A stretch of 64,000 bases of DNA from Actinomycetes bacterium (GTDB taxonomy: Bacteria > Actinomycetota > Actinomycetes > S36-B12), in the NCBI GenBank assembly GCA_024641635.1, contig JAHECS010000003.1, positions 1 to 64,000 of the forward strand, read 5' to 3'. The position numbers were made by a program, and so were the translations under genes. Each line of letters starts with the position of its first letter. Position 1 is the first letter of the stretch. Below, piece by piece: positions 1 through 8,798 of the stretch. Below the pieces are notes generated by a model. It was not told the DNA's origin. It saw nothing but the letters and a program-made list of their open reading frames with translations, and did no database searches.

Positions 1-182
1 CGCAGCGCGTCGGAGTCCGCCAGGTCGCACTCGATCACCTGGGTGGCCGGCGCATACCTCAGGAGGGTGGTCACGTCCGTGCCGGGCTTCACCACCCCGG
101 AGACCTCAAGCCCCTGCCGGGCCAGCATCGTGCACAGGATCGTGCCGTCCTGGCCGGCGGCTCCGGTGACGAGGGCGCGCAT
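1..182 (-). CDS. NAD(P)-dependent sugar epimerase/dehydratase, N-terminal fragment (gene continues past left edge)
   Basis: Only the first 60 or so codons are inside the window. From the ATG at 182-180 the protein begins MRALVTGAAGQDGTIL, a Rossmann nucleotide-binding loop of the extended short-chain dehydrogenase type. The GQDG variant is typical of GDP-mannose 4,6-dehydratase and its relatives. It lies 9 bp downstream of gmd on the same strand, so it probably acts in the same nucleotide-sugar pathway. A GDP-4-keto-6-deoxymannose reductase or epimerase would fit, but the substrate cannot be decided from this fragment. Confidence 0.75.
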   Translation of the reverse strand, partial: MRALVTGAAGQDGTILCTMLARQGLEVSGVVKPGTDVTTLLRYAPATQVIECDLADSDAL

Positions 183-191
183 GACCGGTGG

Positions 192-1196
192 CTAGAACTT
201 GCCTTCGGGTGCACCCTCGAGACGGGCGATGTCCGCGTCGACCATGATCTTCGCGAGCTCCGGCGGAAGCACCGTCGCCTCCCAGCCGAGCTTCGCCTTC
301 GCCTTGCCTGCGTCTCCGATGAGCTCGTCGACCTCCGTCGGGCGCAGGAACTTCGGGTCGAACTTGACGTAGTCCTCCCACTTCAGGCCGGCATGCTCGA
401 AGGCGAAGCCCAGGAAGTCACGGATCGTGTAGGCCGTGCCTGTCGCGAGCACGAAGTCCTCCGGCTCGTCCACCTGCAGCATGCGATACATGCCGTCCGT
501 GTACTCCGGCGCATAGCCCCAGTCGCGGATGGAGTCGAGGTTGCCCATCCACAGCTCGGACTGGTTGCCCTTCACGATGTTCGCGACCGCGATGGTGATC
601 TTGCGGGTCACGAAGGTCTCGCCGCGGCGCGGCGACTCGTGGTTGAACAGCTGCCCGTTCACCGCGAACATGTCATATGCCTCGCGGTAGTTCTTGGTGA
701 TCCAGTAGGAGTAGACCTTCGCCGCCCCGTAGGGCGACCGCGGGTAGAACGGGGTGTCCTCGTTCTGGGGCGGCGGGCTGGCACCGAACATCTCACTCGT
801 GGACGCCTGGTAGAAGCGGATCGAGGTGTCCACGCTGCGGATCGCCTCGAGCAGGTTCAGGGTGCTGACGCCGGTCGCCTCAGCCGTGTAGAGCGGCTCG
901 TCGAAGGACACACGCACGTGCGACTGGGCCGCGAGGTTGTAGACCTCGTGCGGGCGGACGTCGGTCATCAGCTGGTGCATCCGCGCCGCGTCGGTGACGT
1001 CGCCGTAGTGCAGGTGGAGGTTCTTGCCCGGGATGTGCTCGTCGTGATGCAGGTGGTCGATCCGCGATCGGTTGAACGTCGATGAGCGACGCACCACACC
1101 ATGCACCTCGTAGCCCTTGTCCAACAGCTGCTGGGCCATGTAGGAGCCGTCCTGCCCCGTCACACCCGTGATGAGGGCGCGCTTCGCCTCTGACAC
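192..1196 (-). CDS. gmd: GDP-mannose 4,6-dehydratase
   Basis: This cytosolic enzyme converts GDP-D-mannose to GDP-4-keto-6-deoxy-D-mannose, the precursor of GDP-fucose and GDP-rhamnose. The 334-residue protein has the family's normal length. It shows the NADP-binding loop GVTGQDG at residues 11-17, RRSSTFNRSRI shortly after, the STSEMFG segment near residues 132-138 and the catalytic YGAAK (Tyr156, Lys160). The GTG start at 1196-1194 follows a clear GGAGGA Shine-Dalgarno. It is probably cotranscribed with the partial SDR gene downstream. The partner enzyme, GDP-fucose synthase, is encoded about 32 kb away at 33225-34169. Confidence 0.95.
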   Translation of the reverse strand: MSEAKRALITGVTGQDGSYMAQQLLDKGYEVHGVVRRSSTFNRSRIDHLHHDEHIPGKNLHLHYGDVTDAARMHQLMTDVRPHEVYNLAAQSHVRVSFDEPLYTAEATGVSTLNLLEAIRSVDTSIRFYQASTSEMFGASPPPQNEDTPFYPRSPYGAAKVYSYWITKNYREAYDMFAVNGQLFNHESPRRGETFVTRKITIAVANIVKGNQSELWMGNLDSIRDWGYAPEYTDGMYRMLQVDEPEDFVLATGTAYTIRDFLGFAFEHAGLKWEDYVKFDPKFLRPTEVDELIGDAGKAKAKLGWEATVLPPELAKIMVDADIARLEGAPEGKF

Positions 1197-1209
1197 CGTT
1201 CCTCCGACC

Positions 1210-1218
1210 TGTGGATAA
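1210..1218 (-). promoter_or_regulatory. Isolated perfect DnaA box (TTATCCACA)
   Basis: On the minus strand this reads TTATCCACA, the perfect DnaA-box consensus. It lies in the 57-bp divergent gap between gmd and the GT2 gene, more than 62 kb from the origin. Whether DnaA binds it or it is a chance match is unknown. Confidence 0.4.
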
Positions 1219-1241
1219 CCTGCGCAAGCCTACCGCCTGCC

Positions 1242-1247
1242 TACACT
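1242..1247 (+). promoter_or_regulatory. Candidate -10 element of a leaderless promoter for the GT2 gene
   Basis: The hexamer TACACT fits the actinobacterial TAnnnT -10 consensus. It ends 6 nt before the GTG start at 1254, so transcription would begin at or very near the start codon. No convincing -35 box or Shine-Dalgarno is visible. Confidence 0.35.
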
Positions 1248-1253
1248 GTCACC

Positions 1254-2111
1254 GTGAGTCCGACGGTCGCGGCGGCGATCCCCACGTACCGTCCCGACCC
1301 CTCGACCCTCGTCCCCCTCATCGAGCAGATCGTCGGCTGGGACGTCCCCCTCGTGGTCGCGGACGACGGCAGCCCCTGCACGTCCGACCGCGCCCTCCAG
1401 CACGCGGCGGACCTGGGAGCCCACCTGGTCCGGCACCGTCGAAACGCGGGCGTCGCCAGGAGCCTGAACGACGGCCTCCGGTTCGCCGACTCCGTCGGAG
1501 CGACGTGGCTGCTCACCGTCGACCAGGACTCGTCGCTCAAAGCTGAGCACGTGTCCCGCCTGCTCGCCTCCGCCGCGGCCGCCGCGAGCGCTCTCGGACC
1601 GGTGGGAGCGGTCGGCGCGGGCTCGATCGCCGACGCCAGCGGCCCACTCGACTACCCGCTCACCGTCGTCGACGGCATCGCGACGACCGAAGAGCTGATC
1701 CAGACCGGAACGATGTGGGCGGTCGGACCACTGCTGGCCCATGGCGGCTTCGACGAGCATCTCGGCATCGACGCCGTGGATGCGGCAGCGTGCCTGGCCC
1801 TGCGTCAGGCCGGGTATCGCATCGTCGTCGCTCCCGACGTCGAGATAGGCCACCAGATCGGCGCGGGCAGGCAGGTGCGGGTGCTCGGCCGGGACGTTCT
1901 GGCATCCGGGCACTCACCTGAGCGACGGACCACCATCGTGCGCAACCGACTGAGCCTGTTCCCCGGGGAGTTCGCCCAGTCCCCCCGGCACGCGCTGCGC
2001 ACCCTTCGAAGGGTGACGATGGGCACCGCGCTGGCGGTCACCGTCGAGGAGGACCGGTGGCAGAAGGCCAAAGCCAGCCTTCGCGGCCTGCTGCCCCGAC
2101 CGAGCCGGTAG
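1254..2111 (+). CDS. Glycosyltransferase family 2 (rhamnosyltransferase-like)
   Basis: This 285-residue protein has a GT-A fold beginning AAIPTYRPD near residue 6, followed by VVADDGSP (the first nucleotide-binding aspartates) and LTVDQDSS (the DxD-like metal site) near residues 85-92. These features and its size match the bacterial rhamnosyl/galactosyl-transferase branch of GT2. It has no membrane segment and should work at the inner face of the membrane, adding a sugar to a lipid-linked polysaccharide intermediate. It is divergent from gmd and 10 bp upstream of rmlA. The donor and acceptor sugars are not predictable, though dTDP-rhamnose is suggested by the neighbour. Confidence 0.85.
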   Translation: MSPTVAAAIPTYRPDPSTLVPLIEQIVGWDVPLVVADDGSPCTSDRALQHAADLGAHLVRHRRNAGVARSLNDGLRFADSVGATWLLTVDQDSSLKAEHVSRLLASAAAAASALGPVGAVGAGSIADASGPLDYPLTVVDGIATTEELIQTGTMWAVGPLLAHGGFDEHLGIDAVDAAACLALRQAGYRIVVAPDVEIGHQIGAGRQVRVLGRDVLASGHSPERRTTIVRNRLSLFPGEFAQSPRHALRTLRRVTMGTALAVTVEEDRWQKAKASLRGLLPRPSR

Positions 2112-2121
2112 CGTCAGCGGG

Positions 2122-2988
2122 ATGAAAGGCATCATCCTCGCGGGCGGCACGGGCAGTCGCCTCTGGCCGATCACCAAGGGCGTGAGCAAGCAGCTGCTCC
2201 CTGTCTACGACAAGCCGATGATCCACTACCCGCTGGCCACGCTCATGGGCGCCGGCCTCCGCGAGGTTCTCGTCATCACCACCCCGGAGGACTCGGAGTC
2301 CTTCTCCCGGCTCCTGGGTGACGGCTCCCCGTGGGGGATGAATATCCAGTACGCCGTGCAGCCTCGGCCCGAGGGGCTTGCCCAGGCATTCCTCATCGCC
2401 GAGGAGTTCCTCGCCGGTGACCAGGCCGCGCTGATCCTCGGCGACAACCTCTTCTACGGCCCGAGCCTGGGCCGCAAGCTCGCGGCCCTCACGGACCAGC
2501 AGGGCGCACACGTCTTCGCCTACGAGGTGGCGAACCCGAGCGAGTACGGCGTCGTGGAGTTCGACGACGCCGGTCGGGTGCTGTCCGTGGAGGAGAAGCC
2601 GGAGAAGCCGAGGAGCAACTACGCCATCCCCGGCCTGTACTTCTACGACGAGACCGTCGTGGACGTCGCGAAATCGATCACTCCGAGCGCACGCGGCGAG
2701 CTCGAGATCACGTCGGTGAACGACCACTACCTGAAGGCCGGCACCCTCACGGTCACCGTTCTCGAGCGTGGGACCGCGTGGCTCGACACAGGCACCTTCC
2801 GATCCCTGCAGGACGCCGGCGAGTTCGTTCGGGTCATGGAGGACCGGACAGGCACCAAGGTCGGCTGCCTCGAGGAGATTGCCTGGCGCAACGGCTGGAT
2901 CACCTCAGACGAGCTTGCCGCCCTCGCCGAGCCCCTGCTCAAGAGCGGCTACGGCGACTACCTGCAGCGACTGGCCGCTCCGAGCTAG
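2122..2988 (+). CDS. rmlA: Glucose-1-phosphate thymidylyltransferase
   Basis: This enzyme makes dTDP-glucose from dTTP and glucose 1-phosphate, the first step toward dTDP-L-rhamnose. The 288-residue protein carries the nucleotidyltransferase signature [15 protein letters not shown] near its start, the [11 protein letters not shown] motif just after, and the ILGDNLFYG metal/nucleotide motif near residue 110, all in family positions. TAGCGT ends 7 nt before the ATG and may be the -10 of a leaderless promoter, although readthrough from the GT2 gene is also likely. rmlC lies at 18938-19540. rmlB and rmlD are not in this window. Confidence 0.95.
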   Translation: MKGIILAGGTGSRLWPITKGVSKQLLPVYDKPMIHYPLATLMGAGLREVLVITTPEDSESFSRLLGDGSPWGMNIQYAVQPRPEGLAQAFLIAEEFLAGDQAALILGDNLFYGPSLGRKLAALTDQQGAHVFAYEVANPSEYGVVEFDDAGRVLSVEEKPEKPRSNYAIPGLYFYDETVVDVAKSITPSARGELEITSVNDHYLKAGTLTVTVLERGTAWLDTGTFRSLQDAGEFVRVMEDRTGTKVGCLEEIAWRNGWITSDELAALAEPLLKSGYGDYLQRLAAPS

Positions 2989-2995
2989 CGGGTCG

Positions 2996-4144
2996 ATGTC
3001 CGCGCTCGACGGGGGAGCTCAGGGCGGGGGAGGTGCTCGGTCGGACCTGGCCGCAGCGGGGATCTGGCTGGCGTCCCGCGTGTCCGTCTTCATCGCGGCG
3101 TTCTACGCATCGTGGGTGGTCACGGGGCAGGTCGGTGCCTTCTTCGGGGGACCCGGGGAACTCGAGCCTGATCGAAGCCCTGTGGGCATCTGGGACCGTT
3201 GGGATGTCGAGTGGTACCGCAGCATCGCGGAGGACGGCTATGTCTCCGCAGGTCACGAGAACAGCATCGCCTTCCTGCCCGGCCTCCCCATGCTCATGCG
3301 CGCCTTCCACGCGGTCGGCGTGGACGTCAGCGTCACCGGACTCCTCGTCTCTCTCGTGGCCGGCCTCGCTGCCGCAGTCGCCCTCGCGCGACTGACCCGA
3401 GCTGAGGGCGGCATCGGTGAGCTCGGCGTGCTGGCCTGGGTGTGCGCCCCGATGGCCGTCTTCCTCGCCGCGCCGTACACCGAGTCGCTCTTCGCAGCCT
3501 TCGCGTTCTGGGCCTGGTACCTCGCCCGACGGGGTGCCTGGGTCTGGGCCGGGGTCCTCGCCACGGTTGCATCGCTCGTCCGGGTGAACGGGCTTTTCCT
3601 CACCGCCGCACTGGTCGTCCTTCTCCTGACCCGCTCGCGGCAGTCCTGGCGCAGGGGTCTGGCGCTCCTCCTTCCCTTCGCTGCGGTCGCAGGCTTCGTC
3701 GCCTACCTGCACACCATCACGGGCAGTTGGTCGTCGTGGCTCGACGCCCAGCAGTCTGGCTGGGGGAGGGAGTTCGGCTCCCCGTTCGACGCGATGGTGA
3801 CGACGTACGAGATGGCGTTCTCGAACGGCGTGGCAGCAAGCTTCGCCGTGCAGTACCGGTTCGAGCTGGCCGCCGTCGCCCTGTTGGTCGCCTTCACGAT
3901 CGTGCTCGCGGCGACGAGGAGGTGGGCGGAGGCCACCTACGTCCTCCTGACACTCGTCGCCTTGGCGACAAGCACGCTCTTCTACTCCGCGCCACGCTCA
4001 CTGCTGACCCTGTTCCCGATCTGGGTGCTCCTCGGGATCTGGATGAGCCGACGCAGGTGGATCCTCGTCGGCTACCTCGCCGTGAGCACGCCCCTGATGT
4101 TCGTCGGGGTCGTAGCCTTCACCACCGGCCGCTGGGTGGCCTAG
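2996..4144 (+). CDS. Integral membrane mannosyltransferase-like protein (PIG-V/GT-C type)
   Basis: The protein has 382 residues and about nine hydrophobic segments. Near residues 68-82 it carries RWDxxWYxxIAxxGY followed by a FLPGLP segment, the hallmark of bacterial PIG-V-like polyprenyl-phosphate-dependent transferases. The motif should face the outside and use a lipid-linked sugar donor. The ATG at 2996 was chosen because it is 7 bp after the rmlA stop and is followed directly by the family-typical N-terminus; the open frame extends further upstream only through rmlA. The TAG stop shares the CTAG tetranucleotide with the stop of the convergent gene. The sugar added is unknown. Confidence 0.75.
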   Translation: MSALDGGAQGGGGARSDLAAAGIWLASRVSVFIAAFYASWVVTGQVGAFFGGPGELEPDRSPVGIWDRWDVEWYRSIAEDGYVSAGHENSIAFLPGLPMLMRAFHAVGVDVSVTGLLVSLVAGLAAAVALARLTRAEGGIGELGVLAWVCAPMAVFLAAPYTESLFAAFAFWAWYLARRGAWVWAGVLATVASLVRVNGLFLTAALVVLLLTRSRQSWRRGLALLLPFAAVAGFVAYLHTITGSWSSWLDAQQSGWGREFGSPFDAMVTTYEMAFSNGVAASFAVQYRFELAAVALLVAFTIVLAATRRWAEATYVLLTLVALATSTLFYSAPRSLLTLFPIWVLLGIWMSRRRWILVGYLAVSTPLMFVGVVAFTTGRWVA

Positions 4145-5838
4145 CCACGCCTCATCCGACGGCCCATCCTCCGCAGCGGCGCTGTCGCCCGCCACGTGCG
4201 GCTGGACAGGACCGCCGAGAGCGCAGCGGCATCAGCCGCGGCCGCATCGGCGCCCACTGCACTCGTCGGCACCTCGGGCATGTGGGTGACCTGCTCGAAG
4301 AAGCCGATCAAGCCGGTCGCGAAGCCCGCCCAGGAGTGCCGGGAGATCGCATCACGCAGGCCCGCCACACGCGCGCGGCCGGCCTCGGGATCCGCGAGCA
4401 GTTCGGCGAGGTCCGCAGCGTGCCCTGCCACCGACCAGCCCGATGGAAGCCCGCCGACGCCGGAGACCTCGCGAAGCGGCCCGAAGTCCGTGAACACGGT
4501 CGGCGTGCCAAAGGCGGCGGCCTCGTAAGGCACGAAGCCGAACCCCTCGGCACTGGTCGGGTAGAGGACGGCCGCGGCGTTCGCCAGAAGCCAGGCCCGG
4601 CTTTGCGAGGACACGTGCCCCACCGAGTGGACGCGGCCCCGCAGGTCCAGATGCCGCCCGATGAGGTCGTCCTCCGCCTCCTTCGACGAGCTGCTCTTGA
4701 CGTGGAGCCCGGCAAGGACGAGGTCGCACGGCTGCCCGGCCTGCAGGGTCGCCTCCCACACCCTGATCGCGAAGTCCCGGTTCTTGTGCTGGAAGTCGTT
4801 GCCGAGGACGGTCACGAATCGCTTGCCGCCCAACGACTTCACGACATCCGCCAGATCCTCGCCCGGCTCATCCGGAGCATTGGCGACAGACACGTGGTCG
4901 AGGCCGAGGGGCAGTGCCATCACCCGTTCAGGATCGAGGCGAGGCACCTCCTCGAGCAGGCGAGAGGCGACGTCCGCGCTGATCGTCGTGATCCCGTCGA
5001 CGCTGAGCGCGATGCGGCGCTGCAGGGCGCGGTAGGCCCGCCAGGCCTCCGGCGAGCCGTGGTAGCGCGGGATGTCGTAGGCGATGAGGTCGAGGTAGGT
5101 CGTGACCACCCGCGCGCCCAATCGGCGCGCGGCCGAGATGTTGCTGCGTCCGTCGATCTGGTTCGGGTACCACACGACATCAGACCGCGGCGGGGTCGCG
5201 TCCGGCGGCACGATCTGTATGCGATCCTCGTCGGCGAGGTGTGCTGCGTAACTCGGCAGCTCCGTCAGGCCGACCAGCCTGATCGACGTGACGCCGTCCT
5301 GCTGCGCCAGCGCACCCAGTGCCGCCGTCGTCAGCACCTGCGCGCCCGTCTCGTGCGGCCCCAGCCACGTGGCGTCGACGGTGATCGTGAGCCGGTCGGA
5401 TCGAGGCGTATAGGCGCGCAGGGACGAGTAGCGCGAGGAGCTCGGGTCGTCGGCCTCCAGGATGTCGACCGCGACGGGTGAACGCGGCTCCGTCGCCCTC
5501 GACACGTCGGCATCCGACGTCATCCACCAGTCATGCCACAGGCCTCGCTCCGAAGCCCGCTGGACCCACGCGGCCACCGATTCCGGATCGTCGCCGTCGA
5601 CAGCGCCGACGAGGTCGACCAGGTCGGTGGCGATGGCGGTCAGCGGCCCCGCCGGACCCGCGGCGCGCATCCAGGCTCCGTGGGCCGAGGGAACCGCCAC
5701 GAGGGACAGGGACGCGATCCTCGGGTCGGCATCGATCCGGAGCGTGAACTCGCCGAGGCGGTCCATGGTGAGCAGCGTCGGGTCGCCAAGGACCAGGAGC
5801 GTGCGTCCACCGCGCGAGCGGATCGTCTCGGTGCTCAC
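4141..5838 (-). CDS. Glycosyltransferase family 1/4 (GT-B fold) with C-terminal WxxTAPLRR tail
   Basis: In this 565-residue protein the C-terminal half looks like a GT-B donor-binding domain: FVTVLGNDFQHKNRDF near the middle, then VLYPTSAEGFGFVPYEAAAFGTP, the E-x7-E region that binds the nucleotide sugar. The N-terminal roughly 120 residues resemble no domain I can name. The last 20 residues contain RTWRATAPLRRM, a tail also found in the other GT1 at 12335-14194. The GTG start at 5838 overlaps the upstream TGA (GTGA), so translation is coupled to the GT2 gene. It is the last gene of the wzm-wzt-GT2-GT1 operon. Confidence 0.8.
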   Translation of the reverse strand: MSTETIRSRGGRTLLVLGDPTLLTMDRLGEFTLRIDADPRIASLSLVAVPSAHGAWMRAAGPAGPLTAIATDLVDLVGAVDGDDPESVAAWVQRASERGLWHDWWMTSDADVSRATEPRSPVAVDILEADDPSSSRYSSLRAYTPRSDRLTITVDATWLGPHETGAQVLTTAALGALAQQDGVTSIRLVGLTELPSYAAHLADEDRIQIVPPDATPPRSDVVWYPNQIDGRSNISAARRLGARVVTTYLDLIAYDIPRYHGSPEAWRAYRALQRRIALSVDGITTISADVASRLLEEVPRLDPERVMALPLGLDHVSVANAPDEPGEDLADVVKSLGGKRFVTVLGNDFQHKNRDFAIRVWEATLQAGQPCDLVLAGLHVKSSSSKEAEDDLIGRHLDLRGRVHSVGHVSSQSRAWLLANAAAVLYPTSAEGFGFVPYEAAAFGTPTVFTDFGPLREVSGVGGLPSGWSVAGHAADLAELLADPEAGRARVAGLRDAISRHSWAGFATGLIGFFEQVTHMPEVPTSAVGADAAAADAAALSAVLSSRTWRATAPLRRMGRRMRRG

Positions 5839-7574
5839 AGTGCCTCGTAGATCCGGGCCAGGTCCTGGTTGAGCGAGGTCGAGTAGTACGGGTCCGTCGG
5901 GTAGGTGCCCGCCCAGCGGTCGTGGAACAGGTGCGCCTCGACGGAGTCGGACTTCTTCCTGGACATCGTTGCGCCTTCGTAGTGCGTGAAGTGTGCGTAC
6001 GGCGTCCACGCTACGCGACGTCCCTCCTCGCGCACCCGCAGGCAGAAGTCCACGTCATTGAAGTCGCGGGCAAACGCGGTGTCGAAGCCGTGGACCCGAT
6101 CGAAGACCTCGGTACGGACGAGCATGGCCGCCGCCGTGACGGCCAGGTAGTTGCGCGGAGTCAGCGTTGAGCCGAAGTAGCCGGGCTCCTTCGCCGGGCG
6201 CGAGATCCAGCAGTGCGTCGGTCCGCTGGGCAGCAGGACCATCCCGACATGCTGCAGCCGGGTGTCCGGGTAGGAGAGCTTGCAGCCCACGACGCCCACC
6301 TCGGGGATCTGTCCGAGCTCGAGCATCCGGGTGACCGGGTTGGGCTCGGCCACAGTCGTGTCGTCGTTGAGCAGCAGGAGGTAGTCACCGGTGGCCGCCG
6401 CCCGACCGGTGTTGATGGCCTCGGAGAAGTTGAACCGCTCACTGGAGTACACGACGTGCTTGACGGTGTGCCGTCCGTGCAGGTCGACCACGACGTCGGG
6501 CAGCACGCCCGTGGTCACGACGACGATCTCCAGTGCGGCGCTCGTCTCGTTGGCCATCAGCGAGTGGACCGCGTCGTCGACGAAGCGCGCCGTGCCCGCA
6601 AGATTCGGCGTCCCGATCGTCGGGATGATCACCGACACCAGCGGTTCGTCGGCGACCCTCGGATGAACCTCGTTGAGGCCAGGAACGGAACTGGCCGTGA
6701 CCGTTCCGCCACCGAAGGTCCGTGCCAGGTGGTCCTCCTGCACGCGGGCCGCGGCGCTCTGGGCCCACGGCTTCGCGTCGATGGTCAGCGCGGTGGACTC
6801 CGCCCACGCCCGCCAGTGGTAGTACGGCCGCGACAGGTGCACGACCCGCTCCAGACTAGGGAGCAGCCGCAGGGCGAGGTCGAAGTCCTGCGCCCCGTCC
6901 ATCTCCGAGCGCAAGCCGCCCGCTGTCCGGACCTCCTCGGCGCGGAAGATCGTGAAGTGGCACAGGTACATCTGCGTCAGCAGCAGCTCAGGGGAGAAGT
7001 CCGGCTTGCAGTAGAGCTCGAAGTGCTCCCCGCGGGCGTCCACCTTGTCCTCGTCGGAGTACACGGCGTGCGGGGCGTCGTACTCCTCGATCGCGAGCGA
7101 AAAGGCCTCGACGCAGCGGCGGTCGAGAACGTCGTCGTGGTCGAGCATCCCGACGTACTCTCCTGTTGCCCGCTCCAGAGCCGCGTTCAGCGCGGACGAG
7201 ATGCCGCCGTTCTCCTTGCGGACGATGATGATTCGGTCGTCGTCCTCGTGCTGGCTGGCGAAGGCGTCCAGCGCCTCGACGACCTCCGCCTTGGTCGAAC
7301 CGTCGTCGCAGACCACCAGCTGCCAGTTTCGGGCCTGCTGCTCGATGACCGACTGCAGGCACTCGCGGAGGAAACGCGCCGGAGGGTTGTAGACCGGGAC
7401 GATGATCGAGATCGTTGTGACGTGGCTGGTGCTCCCAGCGAGCACCTGCTCCGCCTCGGTCAGCCACAGCTTGTACTGCTTGCCGATGTTGCGCTCGTAG
7501 ACCTTGCGCTTGATCCAGCGCTTGATGCGCCCGGCGCGACGCTTCGCCTTGATGAGCGGGTTGGACTCCTGCAT
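5835..7574 (-). CDS. Two-domain glycosyltransferase family 2 protein
   Basis: The protein has 579 residues with two GT2 modules. The first starts at about residue 55 (ISIIVPVYNPP, VVCDDGST, GMLDHDDVLD). The second starts near residue 310 (VSVIIPTIGTP, LLLNDDT), so each retains a nucleotide-binding region and a DxD-like motif. Such double-domain enzymes are common in O-antigen and capsule loci and may add two sugars or polymerise a repeat. The first 45 residues are very basic and could dock on the membrane surface. It starts 3 bp downstream of wzt and its stop overlaps the next gene. Confidence 0.85.
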   Translation of the reverse strand: MQESNPLIKAKRRAGRIKRWIKRKVYERNIGKQYKLWLTEAEQVLAGSTSHVTTISIIVPVYNPPARFLRECLQSVIEQQARNWQLVVCDDGSTKAEVVEALDAFASQHEDDDRIIIVRKENGGISSALNAALERATGEYVGMLDHDDVLDRRCVEAFSLAIEEYDAPHAVYSDEDKVDARGEHFELYCKPDFSPELLLTQMYLCHFTIFRAEEVRTAGGLRSEMDGAQDFDLALRLLPSLERVVHLSRPYYHWRAWAESTALTIDAKPWAQSAAARVQEDHLARTFGGGTVTASSVPGLNEVHPRVADEPLVSVIIPTIGTPNLAGTARFVDDAVHSLMANETSAALEIVVVTTGVLPDVVVDLHGRHTVKHVVYSSERFNFSEAINTGRAAATGDYLLLLNDDTTVAEPNPVTRMLELGQIPEVGVVGCKLSYPDTRLQHVGMVLLPSGPTHCWISRPAKEPGYFGSTLTPRNYLAVTAAAMLVRTEVFDRVHGFDTAFARDFNDVDFCLRVREEGRRVAWTPYAHFTHYEGATMSRKKSDSVEAHLFHDRWAGTYPTDPYYSTSLNQDLARIYEAL

Positions 7575-7577
7575 GGC

Positions 7578-8798
7578 CTACTCGAACGTGATCTCGACCG
7601 GCAGTTCGACCAGTCCCTGGCCGATCTCGCCGCGCGGACTGCGGATCGCGAACTCGACGGCGTCGTTCCAGGAGTCCAGCAGGCGGGAGCCCGTGTAGTC
7701 GAAGACGTCCACGTGGACCCGGTAGCGGCCAGGCAGCAGGGGGTTGTCGACGAAGGCGAATCGCACGGTGTGCTCACCCTGGATCGTCCCGAAGTCGATA
7801 CCCCAGCGGTGGTTGTTCGGCATCGACACGAGCGTGCCCGAGTCGTGCTGCAGTGCGACTCGGACGTTCGGGCCGAGGATCGCTTCGGGAACGGTGATCC
7901 CGAGGCTGATGGTGAACGTCGTGCCCGTCTCCGCGTGGGTGATGGGCGTGCCGTTGCCGTCAACCACATCGGCGCGGGTCACCTGGACGGACTGGTCTCC
8001 CGCCCGAGCGCCGTCGTCGTCGATCCCCCGCACGGCCGACACCATCGGGTTCCTGGCCGCCTCATCAGCGTTGACCTTGCGCAGGTAGGCCGCGATGGTC
8101 TCCACCGCCGGTCCGTGCTCCTGCATCTCCCCGCGCTCGAGCCAGGCGATCTCGTCGCACAGGCCCTCGAGCTGCCCGAGACCGTGGCTCACGACGATGA
8201 TCGTCTTCCCGGCGCGCCGCAGCGAGTACAGGTGGTCGAAGCACTTGCGCTGGAACTCCTCGTCGCCCACCGCCAGCACCTCGTCGACCAGGAGCACGTC
8301 AGGCTTCATGTGCACTGCCACCGAGAAGCCGAGGCGCACGTACATGCCGCTGGAGTAGTGCTTCACCGGGTCGTTGATGAAGTCCCCGAGACCGCTGAAG
8401 TCGATGATCTCGTCGGTGACCGCCAGGATCTCCTTGCGGGGCAGGCCGAGGATGGAACCGTTGAGTGCGATGTTCTCGCGGCCGGTCATGTCCGGATGGA
8501 AGCCCGCACCGAGCTCGATGAGGGCGGCCACCCGTCCGTCGGTGGCGATCGTGCCCTCCGTGGCGCGGTAGATGCCGCCGATCATCTTGAGCAGGGTCGA
8601 CTTGCCCGACCCGTTGTGACCGATGAGGCCGTAGACGCTGCCCTTCGGGATCTGCAGAGTGACGTCGCGCACCGCCCAGAAGTCCTCGGGGTTTCGGGCG
8701 CGTCCTCGGACGATGCGCTCCTTGAGGGAGTTGCGGCGGTCGGTGTGGCGGCGGAAGCGCTTGCCCACACCCTGGACGTCGACGGCGAACTCGGACAT
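7578..8798 (-). CDS. wzt: Polysaccharide ABC exporter ATPase with C-terminal carbohydrate-binding domain
   Basis: This is the cytoplasmic ATPase of a Wzm/Wzt exporter that flips a lipid-linked polysaccharide outward. It has 406 residues: Walker A GHNGSGKST at about 60-68, the signature YSSGMYVRL at 148-156 and Walker B LLVDE at about 169-173. Residues 260-406 form a beta-rich extension like the Wzt C-terminal domain, which recognises the finished glycan's non-reducing end. The ATG at 8798-8796 overlaps the wzm stop. The presence of the extension suggests that a chain-end modification, perhaps the sulfate or methyl groups implied nearby, gates export. Confidence 0.88.
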   Translation of the reverse strand: MSEFAVDVQGVGKRFRRHTDRRNSLKERIVRGRARNPEDFWAVRDVTLQIPKGSVYGLIGHNGSGKSTLLKMIGGIYRATEGTIATDGRVAALIELGAGFHPDMTGRENIALNGSILGLPRKEILAVTDEIIDFSGLGDFINDPVKHYSSGMYVRLGFSVAVHMKPDVLLVDEVLAVGDEEFQRKCFDHLYSLRRAGKTIIVVSHGLGQLEGLCDEIAWLERGEMQEHGPAVETIAAYLRKVNADEAARNPMVSAVRGIDDDGARAGDQSVQVTRADVVDGNGTPITHAETGTTFTISLGITVPEAILGPNVRVALQHDSGTLVSMPNNHRWGIDFGTIQGEHTVRFAFVDNPLLPGRYRVHVDVFDYTGSRLLDSWNDAVEFAIRSPRGEIGQGLVELPVEITFE

